Assembly (NCBI RefSeq): GCF_019024325.1
Contig: NZ_JAFNJS010000015.1
Location: forward strand, 1 to 46,584
Source: Falsiroseomonas tokyonensis
GTDB taxonomy: Bacteria; Pseudomonadota; Alphaproteobacteria; Acetobacterales; Acetobacteraceae
Reading direction: 5' to 3'
Length of the DNA: 46,584 nt
The position numbers were made by a program, and so were the translations under genes. The notes under the pieces are model-generated. The model did no database searches. It saw only the letters and a list, made by a program, of their open reading frames with translations, and was not told the origin of the DNA. Position 1 is the first letter of the stretch. Every line of letters begins with the position of its first letter. This document shows positions 34,484 through 44,712 of the stretch, in pieces.

Positions 34484-36165
34484 CAGGACACGCTGTTCCA
34501 GAACTCCAACTGGACCTGCTCGTGGGACAGGTCATCCCGGATACGCGCGTTCTGGATGGCTCCCGCCGCTATGCCGCCCCGACAGCGCTTCGCGATGTTT
34601 TCGACAAAGCGACCCATGTCAGAGGCCTGCTCTCGGGCCTCGACCATCGTGGAGTGGAATGGCTTCGGCACACCGCCAAACAGCAAACCCTCCAGGCCTG
34701 CCATCTTGTGCTTGGCCTATATCCCGGCTGCCCAACCTGGGACGACGTGCTCCTCGACGCATTCGAAATTCAGGAGCAGGCCGCTGGCCGGATGCAATTC
34801 CGGGTCCGAGCTCGGCGCGATGGGCTCGACCGCCCAGGCAATCTGCTCTGGGTCAGCCGCGGAAGTGAGCCCAGCGTCCTCGTGGTAGGGAACCTCGGGA
34901 ATGGCCTCATCACCACCCGCTGGGACGCGACGGATGCCAATCTGGTCTTGCCGCTCACCGACGTCGGCGAACAGGCCCTGATCAATTGGTTCGACCTGCT
35001 TCACGCCAACAGCAGTCCACTGACGCGCGACACGGCGAAGGCGCCGAGGCTCCAACTGCCAGACGGCGACGAGGAGGGCGAGCGTCTATGGCGCGATTAC
35101 CTCGCGAAGCTCGCGGCGGTCGAATCGGAGCAGCCCGCACCGGTCGTGGACCCTGAGACCGGGGCAGTTGATCACCCGACTGACCCGCCGCCGTCGAAGC
35201 AGGTGATCACCGTTGCAGGCGTTGCACGGGCGACCTTCCCGCAACCTGATCCGGTCCTGCTGGCCGTGCAGGCTGCAATGGCCAGGGGGGCGCTGGTCTC
35301 GCTCGATCGGGTGGATCGGATTCCACCGCTCGACCTGCCGATCCGGCCAGAAATGCTGGGCGAGATCGGCACGCGCCGTGTCGGCGGCGCATCGCGGCGC
35401 GTCGCTTACCGCGTTAGCCTGTTCGACGAGAAAACGCAGAAGCAGCTCAACAACCGCCACGCCGATGCCTCCACGCGGCTGTCGGCCTTCAGCCTGATGG
35501 TGCGTGACGGGCAACGCTGGATGCCGCAGGCAGCCTTTTCGCTATTTGAGCAGGAACTGGCCGCGTCCCAACAGAAGTCGCGGGAGGTGCTTCTGGCGGC
35601 TATCGGCGGCAAGGCGGCCGCGGACGTCGTGACAGCGCTTGCCGACAAGGTCGCTCGGGAGCTGCGAGAGTTGGCGAAGCAGGCAGGCCTCACCACAGCG
35701 CCGCCCGACAGTCTCCTGGATGAAGTGCTGGCTGGCTTGCGCAAGCGGCTTGAAGGCCATCTGGGCAAGGAGGCTGCGCCCGGCATCACTCGCATGGAAG
35801 CGAAGCTCTCCCTGCACGAGGATGAGCATCATTCACCATGGGGCACGGTGCAAACCTTCCTCGCCTCGGCCGTGCGGCTGCCGCGTGAAGTGATGAGCGA
35901 CCCATTCCGCATGCGCGGCTTGGTGAGCAAGCCCGAAGCGCTCCTCACCGCCTTCGATCTCTTCGGCGATCCTCTTGTGAAGCGATATCTCGACCGCCAG
36001 CGCGTGGACGATCAAGCCAAGCATGAGCTGGAGATGGTTGACGACATTCTCGCCACTGAGACCGCCACCCCCTGGCATCGCGCCCAGGCGCTGCATTGCC
36101 TCATCACCGGTGCGGCACCAGCCGACGTGACAAAGGCGCTGAAACAGGAACGCCCCACCGTATGA
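34480..36165 (+). CDS. Unrecognised 561-aa component of the defence operon
   Basis: I do not recognise this protein. It overlaps both neighbours by ATGA, so it is an integral part of the operon. Residues ~40-145 have an alpha/beta pattern (THVRGLLSGLDHRGVEWLRH, CHLVLGLYPGCPTWDDVL, then LLWVSRGSEPSVLVVGNLGN) that loosely resembles one lobe of a PLD-like fold, but without the His-x-Lys residues. The centre (~200-245) is a Pro/Glu-rich linker. The C-terminal half (~300-560) is helical and charged, with LADKVARELRELAKQAGLT and a DQAKHELEMVDDILATET segment. It may be an adaptor between helicase and methylase or a degenerate nuclease. The PLD likeness is a weak impression. Confidence 0.6.
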   Translation: MTGHAVPELQLDLLVGQVIPDTRVLDGSRRYAAPTALRDVFDKATHVRGLLSGLDHRGVEWLRHTAKQQTLQACHLVLGLYPGCPTWDDVLLDAFEIQEQAAGRMQFRVRARRDGLDRPGNLLWVSRGSEPSVLVVGNLGNGLITTRWDATDANLVLPLTDVGEQALINWFDLLHANSSPLTRDTAKAPRLQLPDGDEEGERLWRDYLAKLAAVESEQPAPVVDPETGAVDHPTDPPPSKQVITVAGVARATFPQPDPVLLAVQAAMARGALVSLDRVDRIPPLDLPIRPEMLGEIGTRRVGGASRRVAYRVSLFDEKTQKQLNNRHADASTRLSAFSLMVRDGQRWMPQAAFSLFEQELAASQQKSREVLLAAIGGKAAADVVTALADKVARELRELAKQAGLTTAPPDSLLDEVLAGLRKRLEGHLGKEAAPGITRMEAKLSLHEDEHHSPWGTVQTFLASAVRLPREVMSDPFRMRGLVSKPEALLTAFDLFGDPLVKRYLDRQRVDDQAKHELEMVDDILATETATPWHRAQALHCLITGAAPADVTKALKQERPTV

Positions 36166-39137
36166 CTACCCATCGCAAGAAGCTCATCGAAGTCTCCATC
36201 CCGCTGGAGGCGATCAACGTCGCCTCCGCGCGGGAGAAGTCTATCCGGCACGGGCACCCCTCGACGCTCCATCTGTGGTGGGCGCGGCGGCCTTTGGCGG
36301 CGTGCCGGGCCGTGCTGTTCTCGCAGTTGGTGGACGACCCCTCCGCCTGGCCGGATCGCTTTCCGACGCCGGCGGCAGTGGAGGCGGAGCGGAATCGGCT
36401 GCACAAGCTAATCGGCGGGACGAAGGAGGCCGAGTACAAGGACGGCCTGGTCGCCTGGGAAAGCTCGAACAACGAAGCGGTGCTGAACGCAGCGCGATGG
36501 GAGATTGCGCGCAGCGTGGCCTGGGGTCTCGGCGAAGAGCCGCCGCCGCCGGAGGATGGCGCGGCCATCCTGGCCTACCTCCAGGCCAAAGCGCCGCCGG
36601 TCTATGACCCCTTCTCGGGCGGTGGCTCCATCCCGCTGGAGGCGCAGCGCCTGGGGCTGCGGGCCTATGGGAGCGACCTCAACCCGGTGGCAGTGCTGAT
36701 CGGCAAGGCGCTGGTCGAGATCCCGCCGAAATTCGCAGGTCTGCCGCCGGTGAACCCGGCCTCGCGCGACCAGCGAGCGCGGGGCGGGCGCTGGCAGGGG
36801 CGCGGGGCGCAGGGACTGGCCGAGGATGTTCGCCACTATGGCGTCTGGATGAGGGAGGAGGCCGCGCGGCGCATCGGCCATCTCTATCCCGAGGCGACAT
36901 TGCCGGATGGCAGCAAGGCAACCGTCATAGCCTGGCTGTGGGCGCGCACCGTGCGCAGCCCGGACCCGGCAGCGAAGGGGGCGATGGTGCCGCTGGTCTC
37001 TTCGTTCGTGCTCTCTACAAAAGAGGGAAAGAAGGCCTGGGTGGAACCAGTCTTCGACGCCGCGGCGCCGGATGGCTGGCGTTTCGAGGTGCACACCGGG
37101 ACGCTGACGAAAGTGGAGGAGGAGCGTCTTAAAAAGGGAACCAAGAGCGACGGACGCGGCGCCGGGTTTGCGTGCATTTTAACGGGCGCCGGCATTACCG
37201 GCGCGCACATCAGAGCGGAAGGCCAAGCGGGTCGGCTTGGCGCTCGGCTTCTTGCGATAGTCGCCGAAGGCTCTCGTACTCGCATTTACCTCTCGCCGAC
37301 CGACCAGCAGGAAGCCCTGGCGGCATCTCTTGCTAACGACGAGCGGGTTCTCGATGCGCACATCGGAACGTTGGCTCAAGCTGTTCCGGAGCGGCTCACT
37401 GGCGGGACCTGCTACGCCTATGGACTGACGACCTTCGCCTCGCTCTTCACCCCGCGCCAACTGGTGGCGCTGACTACCTTGTCCGATCTGGTGGCAGAGA
37501 CGCGAGAGAAAGTGCTGGCGGATGCCATGTATGCGGGCCTGCCCGCAGACCCCAGCTCCCTCGCCCAATCCGGCACCGGCGCCACCGCTTACGCCGATGC
37601 GGTAGCAACGTATCTTGGCTTTATGGTGGATCGCGCGACTGATCGGAACTGCTCAATTTGCTCTTGGGATGCTGGCCCGCCTGGCTCGAAGTCATCAACT
37701 GGCGGCTCCGCGCGAACTGCTGGCGTCCGTAATGTCTTTGCGCGGCAGGCTATTCCCATGACCTGGGACTATGCTGAATCAAATATCTTCAGCGAGTCAG
37801 GTGGCGGATTCCTTAGTGCATTGGACTGGATCATCCCAGCAATTCAGCGGAGTGCAGTGCCAATTGGGCCGGGTGGCCTGTTCCTGGTTGATGCTGCCAA
37901 GAATTCATTCCCAGTTCGTCCTGTGATTATCTCTACAGACCCGCCGTATTACGACAACATTGGCTATGCCGATCTTTCAGATTTCTTTTATGTCTGGCTC
38001 CGCCGCTGCCTGTCCGGCATTTGGCCTGACCTGTTCCGCCGCCTGACCACACCGAAAGAGCAAGAGCTCGTGGCCACTGCATACCGTCACGGCGGCAGGG
38101 ACCAAGCCGAAGCCTTCTTCATGCAAGGCATGGGCGACGCGCTTACTGCAATGCGCAAAGCGGCCGTCGATGACGGGCCCTTGGCTATCTACTACGCCTT
38201 CAAGCAGGCGGAAGTGGCGCAGGAAGGGCTAACCTCCGCGGGCTGGTCATCTTTTCTTCAGGCCGTGGTTGATGCTGGGCTCGGTATCGATGGGACGTGG
38301 CCAGTCAGAACTGAGATGGCAAATCGAATGATCGGCAGCGGTACCAATGCACTCGCTTCCTCTATCGTCTTGGTGTGCCGCAAGCGCGCGCAAGACGCAG
38401 GCATAGCTACCCGTGCAGAGTTCATCCGTGCGCTAAAGCGCGAGCTGCCCGACGCGATAGCCGCGATCCGCCGGGCCGGCGTCGGCCCGGTAGATATGCA
38501 GCAATCGGTCATCGGCCCCGGGATGGGCGTCTTCACCCGCTTCGCCAAGGTGCTGGAGGATGATGACAGCGCCATGCCGGTGAAGACCGCGCTCTCCCTG
38601 ATCAACCGCGTCTGGGACGAGATCGAGAATGAACTGACCGAAGCGTTCGACGCACCGACGCAGGTCGCGCTGGCCTGGTTCGCCACCTATGGCTTCGACG
38701 CGCGCCCCTCGGGCGAGCTGATCACGCTGGCGAATGCGAAGAACATCCCGCTTGCCACGCTGTTCAGCTCCGGCGTTTTCCAGGATCTGCGCGGCAAGGC
38801 CGGCCTCGTCGCGCGCGATGATCTGCCAGATGGCTGGTCGCCCGCCACCGACAGGGCTGCGACCATCTGGGAATGCGTTCAGCACACCATCCGTGTGCTG
38901 AACGCCGAGGATGGCGGCGCCGAGGCCGCGGCCGCGCTCGTCGCGCAGATGGGCCAGCGGTCGGAGGATGCGCGCGCGCTCGCCTACCGGCTGTTTGAAA
39001 TTGCTACCCAGAAGGGCTGGGCGTCGGAAGCACTAATCTACAACGCGCTCGCGCAGGAATGGCCGAGGCTCGCAGAAATGGCGCCCGCCGTCATCGCGCG
39101 GGGCCCCGTGGCCGCCGCGCAAGCCACATTGTTCTGA
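36162..39137 (+). CDS. DUF1156 adenine/cytosine-N4 DNA methylase (defence operon)
   Basis: ATG at 36162 overlapping the previous stop; 991 residues. It opens with KKLIEVSIPLEAINVASARE and HPSTLHLWWARRPLAACRA, the DUF1156 hallmark. Methylase motif I is VYDPFSGGGSI (~147-157), and the catalytic motif IV is DPPYY (593-597), typical of amino-methyltransferases making N6-methyladenine or N4-methylcytosine. A short CSIC (Cys497, Cys500) may be half of a zinc ribbon. The protein presumably marks host DNA for self-recognition. DUF1156 proteins are a known signature of helicase-methylase-ATPase anti-phage systems. The segment 37600-38450 has far lower GC than the rest. Confidence 0.9.
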   Translation: MTTHRKKLIEVSIPLEAINVASAREKSIRHGHPSTLHLWWARRPLAACRAVLFSQLVDDPSAWPDRFPTPAAVEAERNRLHKLIGGTKEAEYKDGLVAWESSNNEAVLNAARWEIARSVAWGLGEEPPPPEDGAAILAYLQAKAPPVYDPFSGGGSIPLEAQRLGLRAYGSDLNPVAVLIGKALVEIPPKFAGLPPVNPASRDQRARGGRWQGRGAQGLAEDVRHYGVWMREEAARRIGHLYPEATLPDGSKATVIAWLWARTVRSPDPAAKGAMVPLVSSFVLSTKEGKKAWVEPVFDAAAPDGWRFEVHTGTLTKVEEERLKKGTKSDGRGAGFACILTGAGITGAHIRAEGQAGRLGARLLAIVAEGSRTRIYLSPTDQQEALAASLANDERVLDAHIGTLAQAVPERLTGGTCYAYGLTTFASLFTPRQLVALTTLSDLVAETREKVLADAMYAGLPADPSSLAQSGTGATAYADAVATYLGFMVDRATDRNCSICSWDAGPPGSKSSTGGSARTAGVRNVFARQAIPMTWDYAESNIFSESGGGFLSALDWIIPAIQRSAVPIGPGGLFLVDAAKNSFPVRPVIISTDPPYYDNIGYADLSDFFYVWLRRCLSGIWPDLFRRLTTPKEQELVATAYRHGGRDQAEAFFMQGMGDALTAMRKAAVDDGPLAIYYAFKQAEVAQEGLTSAGWSSFLQAVVDAGLGIDGTWPVRTEMANRMIGSGTNALASSIVLVCRKRAQDAGIATRAEFIRALKRELPDAIAAIRRAGVGPVDMQQSVIGPGMGVFTRFAKVLEDDDSAMPVKTALSLINRVWDEIENELTEAFDAPTQVALAWFATYGFDARPSGELITLANAKNIPLATLFSSGVFQDLRGKAGLVARDDLPDGWSPATDRAATIWECVQHTIRVLNAEDGGAEAAAALVAQMGQRSEDARALAYRLFEIATQKGWASEALIYNALAQEWPRLAEMAPAVIARGPVAAAQATLF

Positions 39138-39157
39138 CCGACCAGGGGGAGAGTCGT

Positions 39158-42100
39158 ATGTCGGCAGAAAAGGAAACGCTGCGTCGGGTCCAGGATGGCA
39201 TCTTCCATCTGCAGCGCGGCTTGGTGCCTTTCGTCGAAGGCTGGATGCGCAAGTCGCATGGCGAGCAGTGGCTGGCCTACGCCAGCCGAGCAAGCGGCAG
39301 CGGCAACGGCGCGCTGGATGCCTATGGCTTGCTCAAGACCATGATCGATCGCTGGCGCGAGGTGTTCGAGGCAGCCTTTGCGCAGAAGGACCGCCATAGC
39401 GCCCGCAACTTCGTCTCCATGGCGCTGGAGGCGCGCAACGCCGTCTCCCACCTCACGCTGCCCCTCCAGGATGACGAAGCCCTGCGCTACCTGGATGCCA
39501 TGTGGGCGCTGCTGCGCCTGACCAAGGCACCTGCGGTGGAAGTCACTGCGCTGAAGGCACTCTATGACGCGCAGCGGAACTCGGGTGCGGAGCGCGCCCC
39601 TCCGCCTGCTGAGGCGCCGCCCGCTTCGCCGCAGCTGACTCTCTCGCCAACCGATGGGCCGACGCGGGCGCTCAAACCTTGGACCGAGGTCGCGCTGCCG
39701 CACCCGGACGTCATCGCAAACCGCTTCAAGGAAGCCGAGTTCGCCGCCGACTTGTTCGCGGTGGATAGCGGCAATGTCGCGGTGGGCGATGCCTACGCGA
39801 CCCCACAGGACTTCTTCGGCATCACCTTCCTTACCGAAGGCCTGAAGCGCGTCCTCGAGGCGGCGCTCCTCCGGCTGGCAGGGCGCGGCGGCGATCCGGT
39901 GATCGGGCTGCAGACGTCCTTCGGCGGCGGCAAAACGCATACCATGCTGGCGCTGTTCCACCTCGCCGCGCATCTGCGCGCCGGCGGTGACCCGCGCACG
40001 CTGCCGGGGCTGGCGCCGCTGGTTGAGAAGATCGGCGTCACGACCTGGCCGAAGCCTGAATTCGCGGTGTTCGTCGGCTCCTCGAAGGGGGCGGACACGT
40101 CGCTCACGCTGAAGAACGCGCCGGTGGTGCGGACGCTGTGGGGATACATCGCGTGGCGGCTTGGCGGCGAGCTTGGCCTGGAACTGGTGGCGGAGGCCGA
40201 GGCCGCGCGCACCAGCCCGGGCTCGGAGCTCATGGTGGAGCTGTTCCGCCTGGTGGGGCCCAGCGTCATCCTGCTCGACGAGCTGACGATGTATGCGCGG
40301 CAGCTCGACGAGGATCGGTTCGAGGCCTTTCTCTCCTTCATCCAGTCCCTCACCGAGGCCGCCAAGATGGTGCCCGGTGTGCTGATCGTGGGCTCTCTCC
40401 CGGAGAGCCGCGCCGAGGCTGGTGGCGCACGCGGCGAGATCGCGCTGTTGCGCCTGGAGAAGGTGTTCGGGCGCGTTCAATCGGCGTGGCTGCCCGCGAC
40501 GGGTGACGAGACCTACGAGATCATCCGCCGGCGCCTTTTCCAGCCCCTCGACGCGGAAGGCGAGAAAGCTCGCACTGAGACGGTGAAGGCGTTCCACGAC
40601 CTCTACCGGAAGAACCCCGCGGAGTTCCCGCCCGAAGCGCGCGAGGCCCGCACCCTCGATCTGATGACCCTCTCCTACCCCATCCATCCGGAAGTGCTCG
40701 ACCGGCTGTCGAAGGATTGGGCCAGCCTGGAGAAGTTCCAGCGCACGCGCGGTGTGCTGCGCTTCATGGCGAACGTAGTCGGCGTGTTGTGGCACATGCA
40801 GTCGCGCGACCCGCTGATCACACCGGCGCGGATCCCGCTCTCGCACGAACGCATCCGCGCCAGCGTGCTGTACCCGCTGAATCCCGCCTTCGCCTCCGTG
40901 GTCGATCGAGAGGTGGATGGCGAGGGCGCGCTGCCGGCGCGGATGGAAGTGAACCCGACGCGGCGCATCTCGCAGTCTCGTGCCGCCACGCGTGCGGCAC
41001 GCGCGGTCTTCCTGTGCTCGGCGCCGCTGGTCGGACAACCGAATGCTGGGCTGACTGGACAAGGATTGCGGCTGGCCTGCGCGGAGCCGGGTGACCAGCT
41101 GGCGATCTTCGGGGAGGCGCTGCGCGAGCTGACAGAGCGCGCCACGTATCTTTACGAGGAGGCTGGCCGCTACTGGTTCTCGACACAGCCCACGCTGAAC
41201 CGGGTCGCCGATGAACGTGCGAAGGCGCTGCCGGAGCACGAAGTCGACGCGGAGATTATCCAGACCCTGCAGAACGACGCAGGCTCGAAGGGTGGCTTCC
41301 ATCGTGTCTATGCCGCGCCAGATGATCCGGTGACGATCGACGAGGCGCAGTCGCTCTCGCTGGTGATCCTCGGACCGAACACGCCGCATGCGGGGAAAGG
41401 CGTCGGCCAGACCTTGGCTGCCGATGCTGTCACCGAGACGCTCACGCGGTGCCGGGCATCGCAGCGTCGATTCCGCAACACGCTGGTCTTCGTCGCCCCG
41501 GACGAGTCGCAACTTGCCGCCGCCCGCGAAGTGACGCGGCGCGCGATGGCCTGGGCTTCGATCGTGAAAGACGCGCAACTGCGCAAGGAGATGACGCAGG
41601 GCCAGGCTGACGACGCAGCGGAGAAGACCAAGACGAACACTGAGGGCGCACGGAAGGCGGTGCGCGGGGCGTGGAGCCACATCTTCTATCCGGTCCGCAG
41701 CGACACTGCCGGCAAGCCCTTCGACCTCGAGCATAGCCTGATCTCTGCGCGTGACCGCGCCGCGATCCCCGTGGTCGTCTATGACAAGGGCAAGGCCGAC
41801 GGCGTGCTGCAGGAGCGGTTGGGCGCCGAGAGGCTTTGGATCGCGCTGAAGCCGATTTGGCCGGAGGATCGGCCACACCTGCCGCTTACCGAGATCGCGG
41901 ACTGGTTCGCTTCCTACGTATATCTGCCGCGGCTGCGGGATCGGGTGGTTTTGGAGACGACGATCCGTGACGCCGTGGCCAAGCTCGATCCCGAGTTCGG
42001 CTATGCCGACAGCTTCGACGAGACAACCGGCCAGTATCGGAACCTGGTGTGGGCCAAGAACCCGCCAGAGCTGCCTCCCGCGACCGCGGTGCTTGTGCGC

Positions 42101-42487
42101 GCCGCAGAGGCGAGGGCGCAGTCCGCCAACAGGCCAAAGGCGTCACCGGAACAGCCGGGCAGCGGCCCGGGGCCGGTCGCACCAGGCGGACTGCCGAATG
42201 GCAGCACGGATCCGCGCGAACCTCCGGTGACGCCCGCCGCGCCGCGGAAGCCTCGTCGGTTCTACGGGTCCGTCGAGATCGACATGGTGCGCCCGATGAA
42301 GTCGTTCGACGCGATCTTCAATGCGGTGGTCATGGAGCTTCAGCGGACGAACGGCGCGAAGATCAAGTTGACCCTGGAGATCGAGGGTGAGGCACCCGAG
42401 GGCTTCGCTGAGGGAGAGGTCAGCGTCGTTCGGGACAATGCGAAGCAGCTGAAGTTCAAGCCTGAGTCGACCGGCTTCGAAGAATAG
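39158..42487 (+). CDS. DUF499 ATPase with N-terminal Swt1-like HEPN domain (defence operon)
   Basis: ATG at 39158 with GGGGGAGAG at 39145-39152; 1109 residues. Residues ~5-130 look like a Swt1-type HEPN domain: long helices and the motif RNAVSH (Arg93, Asn94, His98), which fits the RNxxxH of HEPN ribonucleases. The DUF499 ATPase follows: Walker A SFGGGKTHT (Gly256-Thr260, Lys259) and Walker B VILLDEL (370-376). The C-terminus after a Pro-rich linker (~990-1025) is a compact domain with YGSVEIDMVRPMKSFDAIFN. DUF499 ATPases occur in helicase-methylase-ATPase systems and resemble BREX PglY-type ATPases. The HEPN domain offers a possible RNase effector for abortive defence. Confidence 0.85.
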   Translation: MSAEKETLRRVQDGIFHLQRGLVPFVEGWMRKSHGEQWLAYASRASGSGNGALDAYGLLKTMIDRWREVFEAAFAQKDRHSARNFVSMALEARNAVSHLTLPLQDDEALRYLDAMWALLRLTKAPAVEVTALKALYDAQRNSGAERAPPPAEAPPASPQLTLSPTDGPTRALKPWTEVALPHPDVIANRFKEAEFAADLFAVDSGNVAVGDAYATPQDFFGITFLTEGLKRVLEAALLRLAGRGGDPVIGLQTSFGGGKTHTMLALFHLAAHLRAGGDPRTLPGLAPLVEKIGVTTWPKPEFAVFVGSSKGADTSLTLKNAPVVRTLWGYIAWRLGGELGLELVAEAEAARTSPGSELMVELFRLVGPSVILLDELTMYARQLDEDRFEAFLSFIQSLTEAAKMVPGVLIVGSLPESRAEAGGARGEIALLRLEKVFGRVQSAWLPATGDETYEIIRRRLFQPLDAEGEKARTETVKAFHDLYRKNPAEFPPEAREARTLDLMTLSYPIHPEVLDRLSKDWASLEKFQRTRGVLRFMANVVGVLWHMQSRDPLITPARIPLSHERIRASVLYPLNPAFASVVDREVDGEGALPARMEVNPTRRISQSRAATRAARAVFLCSAPLVGQPNAGLTGQGLRLACAEPGDQLAIFGEALRELTERATYLYEEAGRYWFSTQPTLNRVADERAKALPEHEVDAEIIQTLQNDAGSKGGFHRVYAAPDDPVTIDEAQSLSLVILGPNTPHAGKGVGQTLAADAVTETLTRCRASQRRFRNTLVFVAPDESQLAAAREVTRRAMAWASIVKDAQLRKEMTQGQADDAAEKTKTNTEGARKAVRGAWSHIFYPVRSDTAGKPFDLEHSLISARDRAAIPVVVYDKGKADGVLQERLGAERLWIALKPIWPEDRPHLPLTEIADWFASYVYLPRLRDRVVLETTIRDAVAKLDPEFGYADSFDETTGQYRNLVWAKNPPELPPATAVLVRAAEARAQSANRPKASPEQPGSGPGPVAPGGLPNGSTDPREPPVTPAAPRKPRRFYGSVEIDMVRPMKSFDAIFNAVVMELQRTNGAKIKLTLEIEGEAPEGFAEGEVSVVRDNAKQLKFKPESTGFEE

Positions 42488-42860
42488 CGGCTCGCTGCAC
42501 ATCCCACTCCACTGGAAACGGCTCCATCAGCCCTGGCAGCGTCATCCCATCCGGTTGCCGCCCGTCCAGGATCGCCTCGACGATGTCGGGGGACAGCAGC
42601 GTCAGGCGCAGCAGGCGTGAGACATAGGACGAGTTGATCTTCTCCGCGGCTGCCAGCTCGTCAATCGTGCCGTAGCGGCCCGCCTCCATCATCCGCCGCC
42701 ACCGGAACGCTCGGGCTACCGCCTTCACCAACGTGGTGTCCCCAGCCCACGCCGCCCGGTTCGTGGGGCTGGCAGGCGCGACCATCAGCTTCCGCCCACC
42801 CCGCTGCTTTCGGATCGCCAGCGGCACCCGGACGGTCAGCATCTGCGCGGCGCCGGTCAT
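42456..42860 (-). CDS. ParB/KorB-like helix-turn-helix protein of the recombinase operon
   Basis: A 134-residue basic protein. The central TIDELAAAEKINSSYVSRLL is a helix-turn-helix like those of ParB/KorB proteins, followed by LLSPDIVEAILDGRQPDG. The N-terminal ~40 residues are basic and probably flexible. It is the last gene of a minus-strand operon and its start overlaps the recombinase stop as ATGA. Possible roles are recombination directionality factor or operon repressor. Its 3' end overlaps the 3' end of the DUF499 gene by 32 bases, on the opposite strand. Confidence 0.7.
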   Translation of the reverse strand: MTGAAQMLTVRVPLAIRKQRGGRKLMVAPASPTNRAAWAGDTTLVKAVARAFRWRRMMEAGRYGTIDELAAAEKINSSYVSRLLRLTLLSPDIVEAILDGRQPDGMTLPGLMEPFPVEWDVQRAAILRSRSTQA

Positions 42861-44205
42861 GCTGCCACCCTCGCCGGTTCCTTAGTCGGCGTCGCCAGAT
42901 CCCGCGCCAGGTTGGCCAGCCCCTCCAACTTCAGCCGCACGTCAGCGCCGCCCACCCCGATGTCCACCCGGTCGACCAGGAGGCGGATGATGCGCGCCTG
43001 CTCCGCGGGGAATAGCTCCTCCCACAGCGGGTCGAGCCGCTCCAGCGCCAGCCGGGCCTCGTCCTCCGTCATATCCGGCACCGAGGCCCGTGCCGCGCGC
43101 CAGGCCCCGAGCACCACCTCGGGCTGCCGGAGCAGGCCCCTGACCTGCGCGATGACCGCGCCCTCGATCTCCGCGGCGGAAATGCGCGCGATTGCCGGGC
43201 CGTCCGCGGCGCTGCCCTTCAGCACGGACTGACTCACATAGTAGCGGTATTGCTGGCCGCGGCGCCCCCGCGCGTGAGTGGGCGACATGGCACGCCCGTC
43301 GCTACCGAAGATCAGCCCGCGCAGCAGCGACGGCGTCTGGCAGCGCGTGCGATTCGCGCGCGTCTTCGGGCTGACCGCCAGCAGGGCGTGCGCCGCATCC
43401 CACACCGCCTGCGGCACGATGGCGGCATGCTCGCCGGGGTGCGACTTCCCTTTATGCATCGCCTCGCCGAGATAGGTCCGGTTGCTCAGCACCCGATAGA
43501 CGTCGCTCTTGGTGAAGGCGCGGCCGCGCTTCGTGGTGGCGCCCTCGGCACGCAGTGCCTGGACCAGCTTCGTACCGGATTCCGTCTCGACGAAGCCTTC
43601 GAAGATGCGCCGCACCAGCGCCGCTTCCGCCTCATTCACCAGCAGCTTGCGATCCCGCGCGTCGTAGCCGAGCGGCACGAAGCCGCCCATCCAGATCCCG
43701 CGCGCGCGCGACGCTGCTACCTTGTCGCGGATGCGCTCACCGATCACTTCGCGCTCGAACTGCGCGAAGCTGAGCAGGATGTTCAGCGTCAGCCGGCCCA
43801 TGCTGGTGGTCGTGTTGAAGGACTGCGTCACCGACACAAAGGTCACGCTGTTCGCGTCGAAGACTTCCACCAGCTTGGCGAAGTCCATCAGCGCGCGCGA
43901 CAGCCGGTCAATCTTGTAGACCACCACCACATCGATCAGCCCGCGCTCGATGTCCGCCAGCAGGCGGCGCAGCGAGGGCCGCTCCAGTGTCCCGCCAGAA
44001 ACGCCGCCGTCGTCGTAGCGATCGCGGACCAGCACCCAGCCCTCCGACCGCTGGCTGGTGATGTAGGCCTCGCAGGCCTCGCGCTGCGCGTCGAGGGAGT
44101 TGAACTCCATGTCGAGCCCTTCCTCGCTCGACTTGCGCGTGTACACGGCGGCGCGGATCTTCCTGACCGTGGCCGGCATGGCGGCGTCGGCGGGCGGCTT
44201 CCGCT

Positions 44206-44209
<4 letters not shown>
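42857..44209 (-). CDS. Large serine recombinase (resolvase/invertase family)
   Basis: A 450-residue recombinase. The catalytic domain starts at about residue 18 with AAVYTRKSSEEGLDMEFNS, in which Ser27 is the nucleophile, then SLDAQREACEAY, YDDGGVSGGTLERPSLRRLL, VYKIDRLSRAL and FEREVIGERIRDK, all canonical. The recombinase domain follows (GYDARDRKLLVNEAEAALVR). The usual zinc-ribbon cysteines are missing (LIFGSDGRAMSP where CGxC is common), a feature I associate with this alphaproteobacterial subgroup. Acts on short attachment sites to integrate or excise an element; the adjoining defence operon is a candidate cargo. Overlaps both neighbours by ATGA. Confidence 0.9.

Positions 44210-44708
<499 letters not shown>

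Positions 44709-44712
<4 letters not shown>

Noticed and set aside
39038-41878. Very long minus-strand frame (946 codons) opposite the DUF499 gene
   Set aside because: Shadow frame: low-complexity Arg/His/Gln-rich translation, no motif, while the plus strand has Walker motifs and coupling to the operon.
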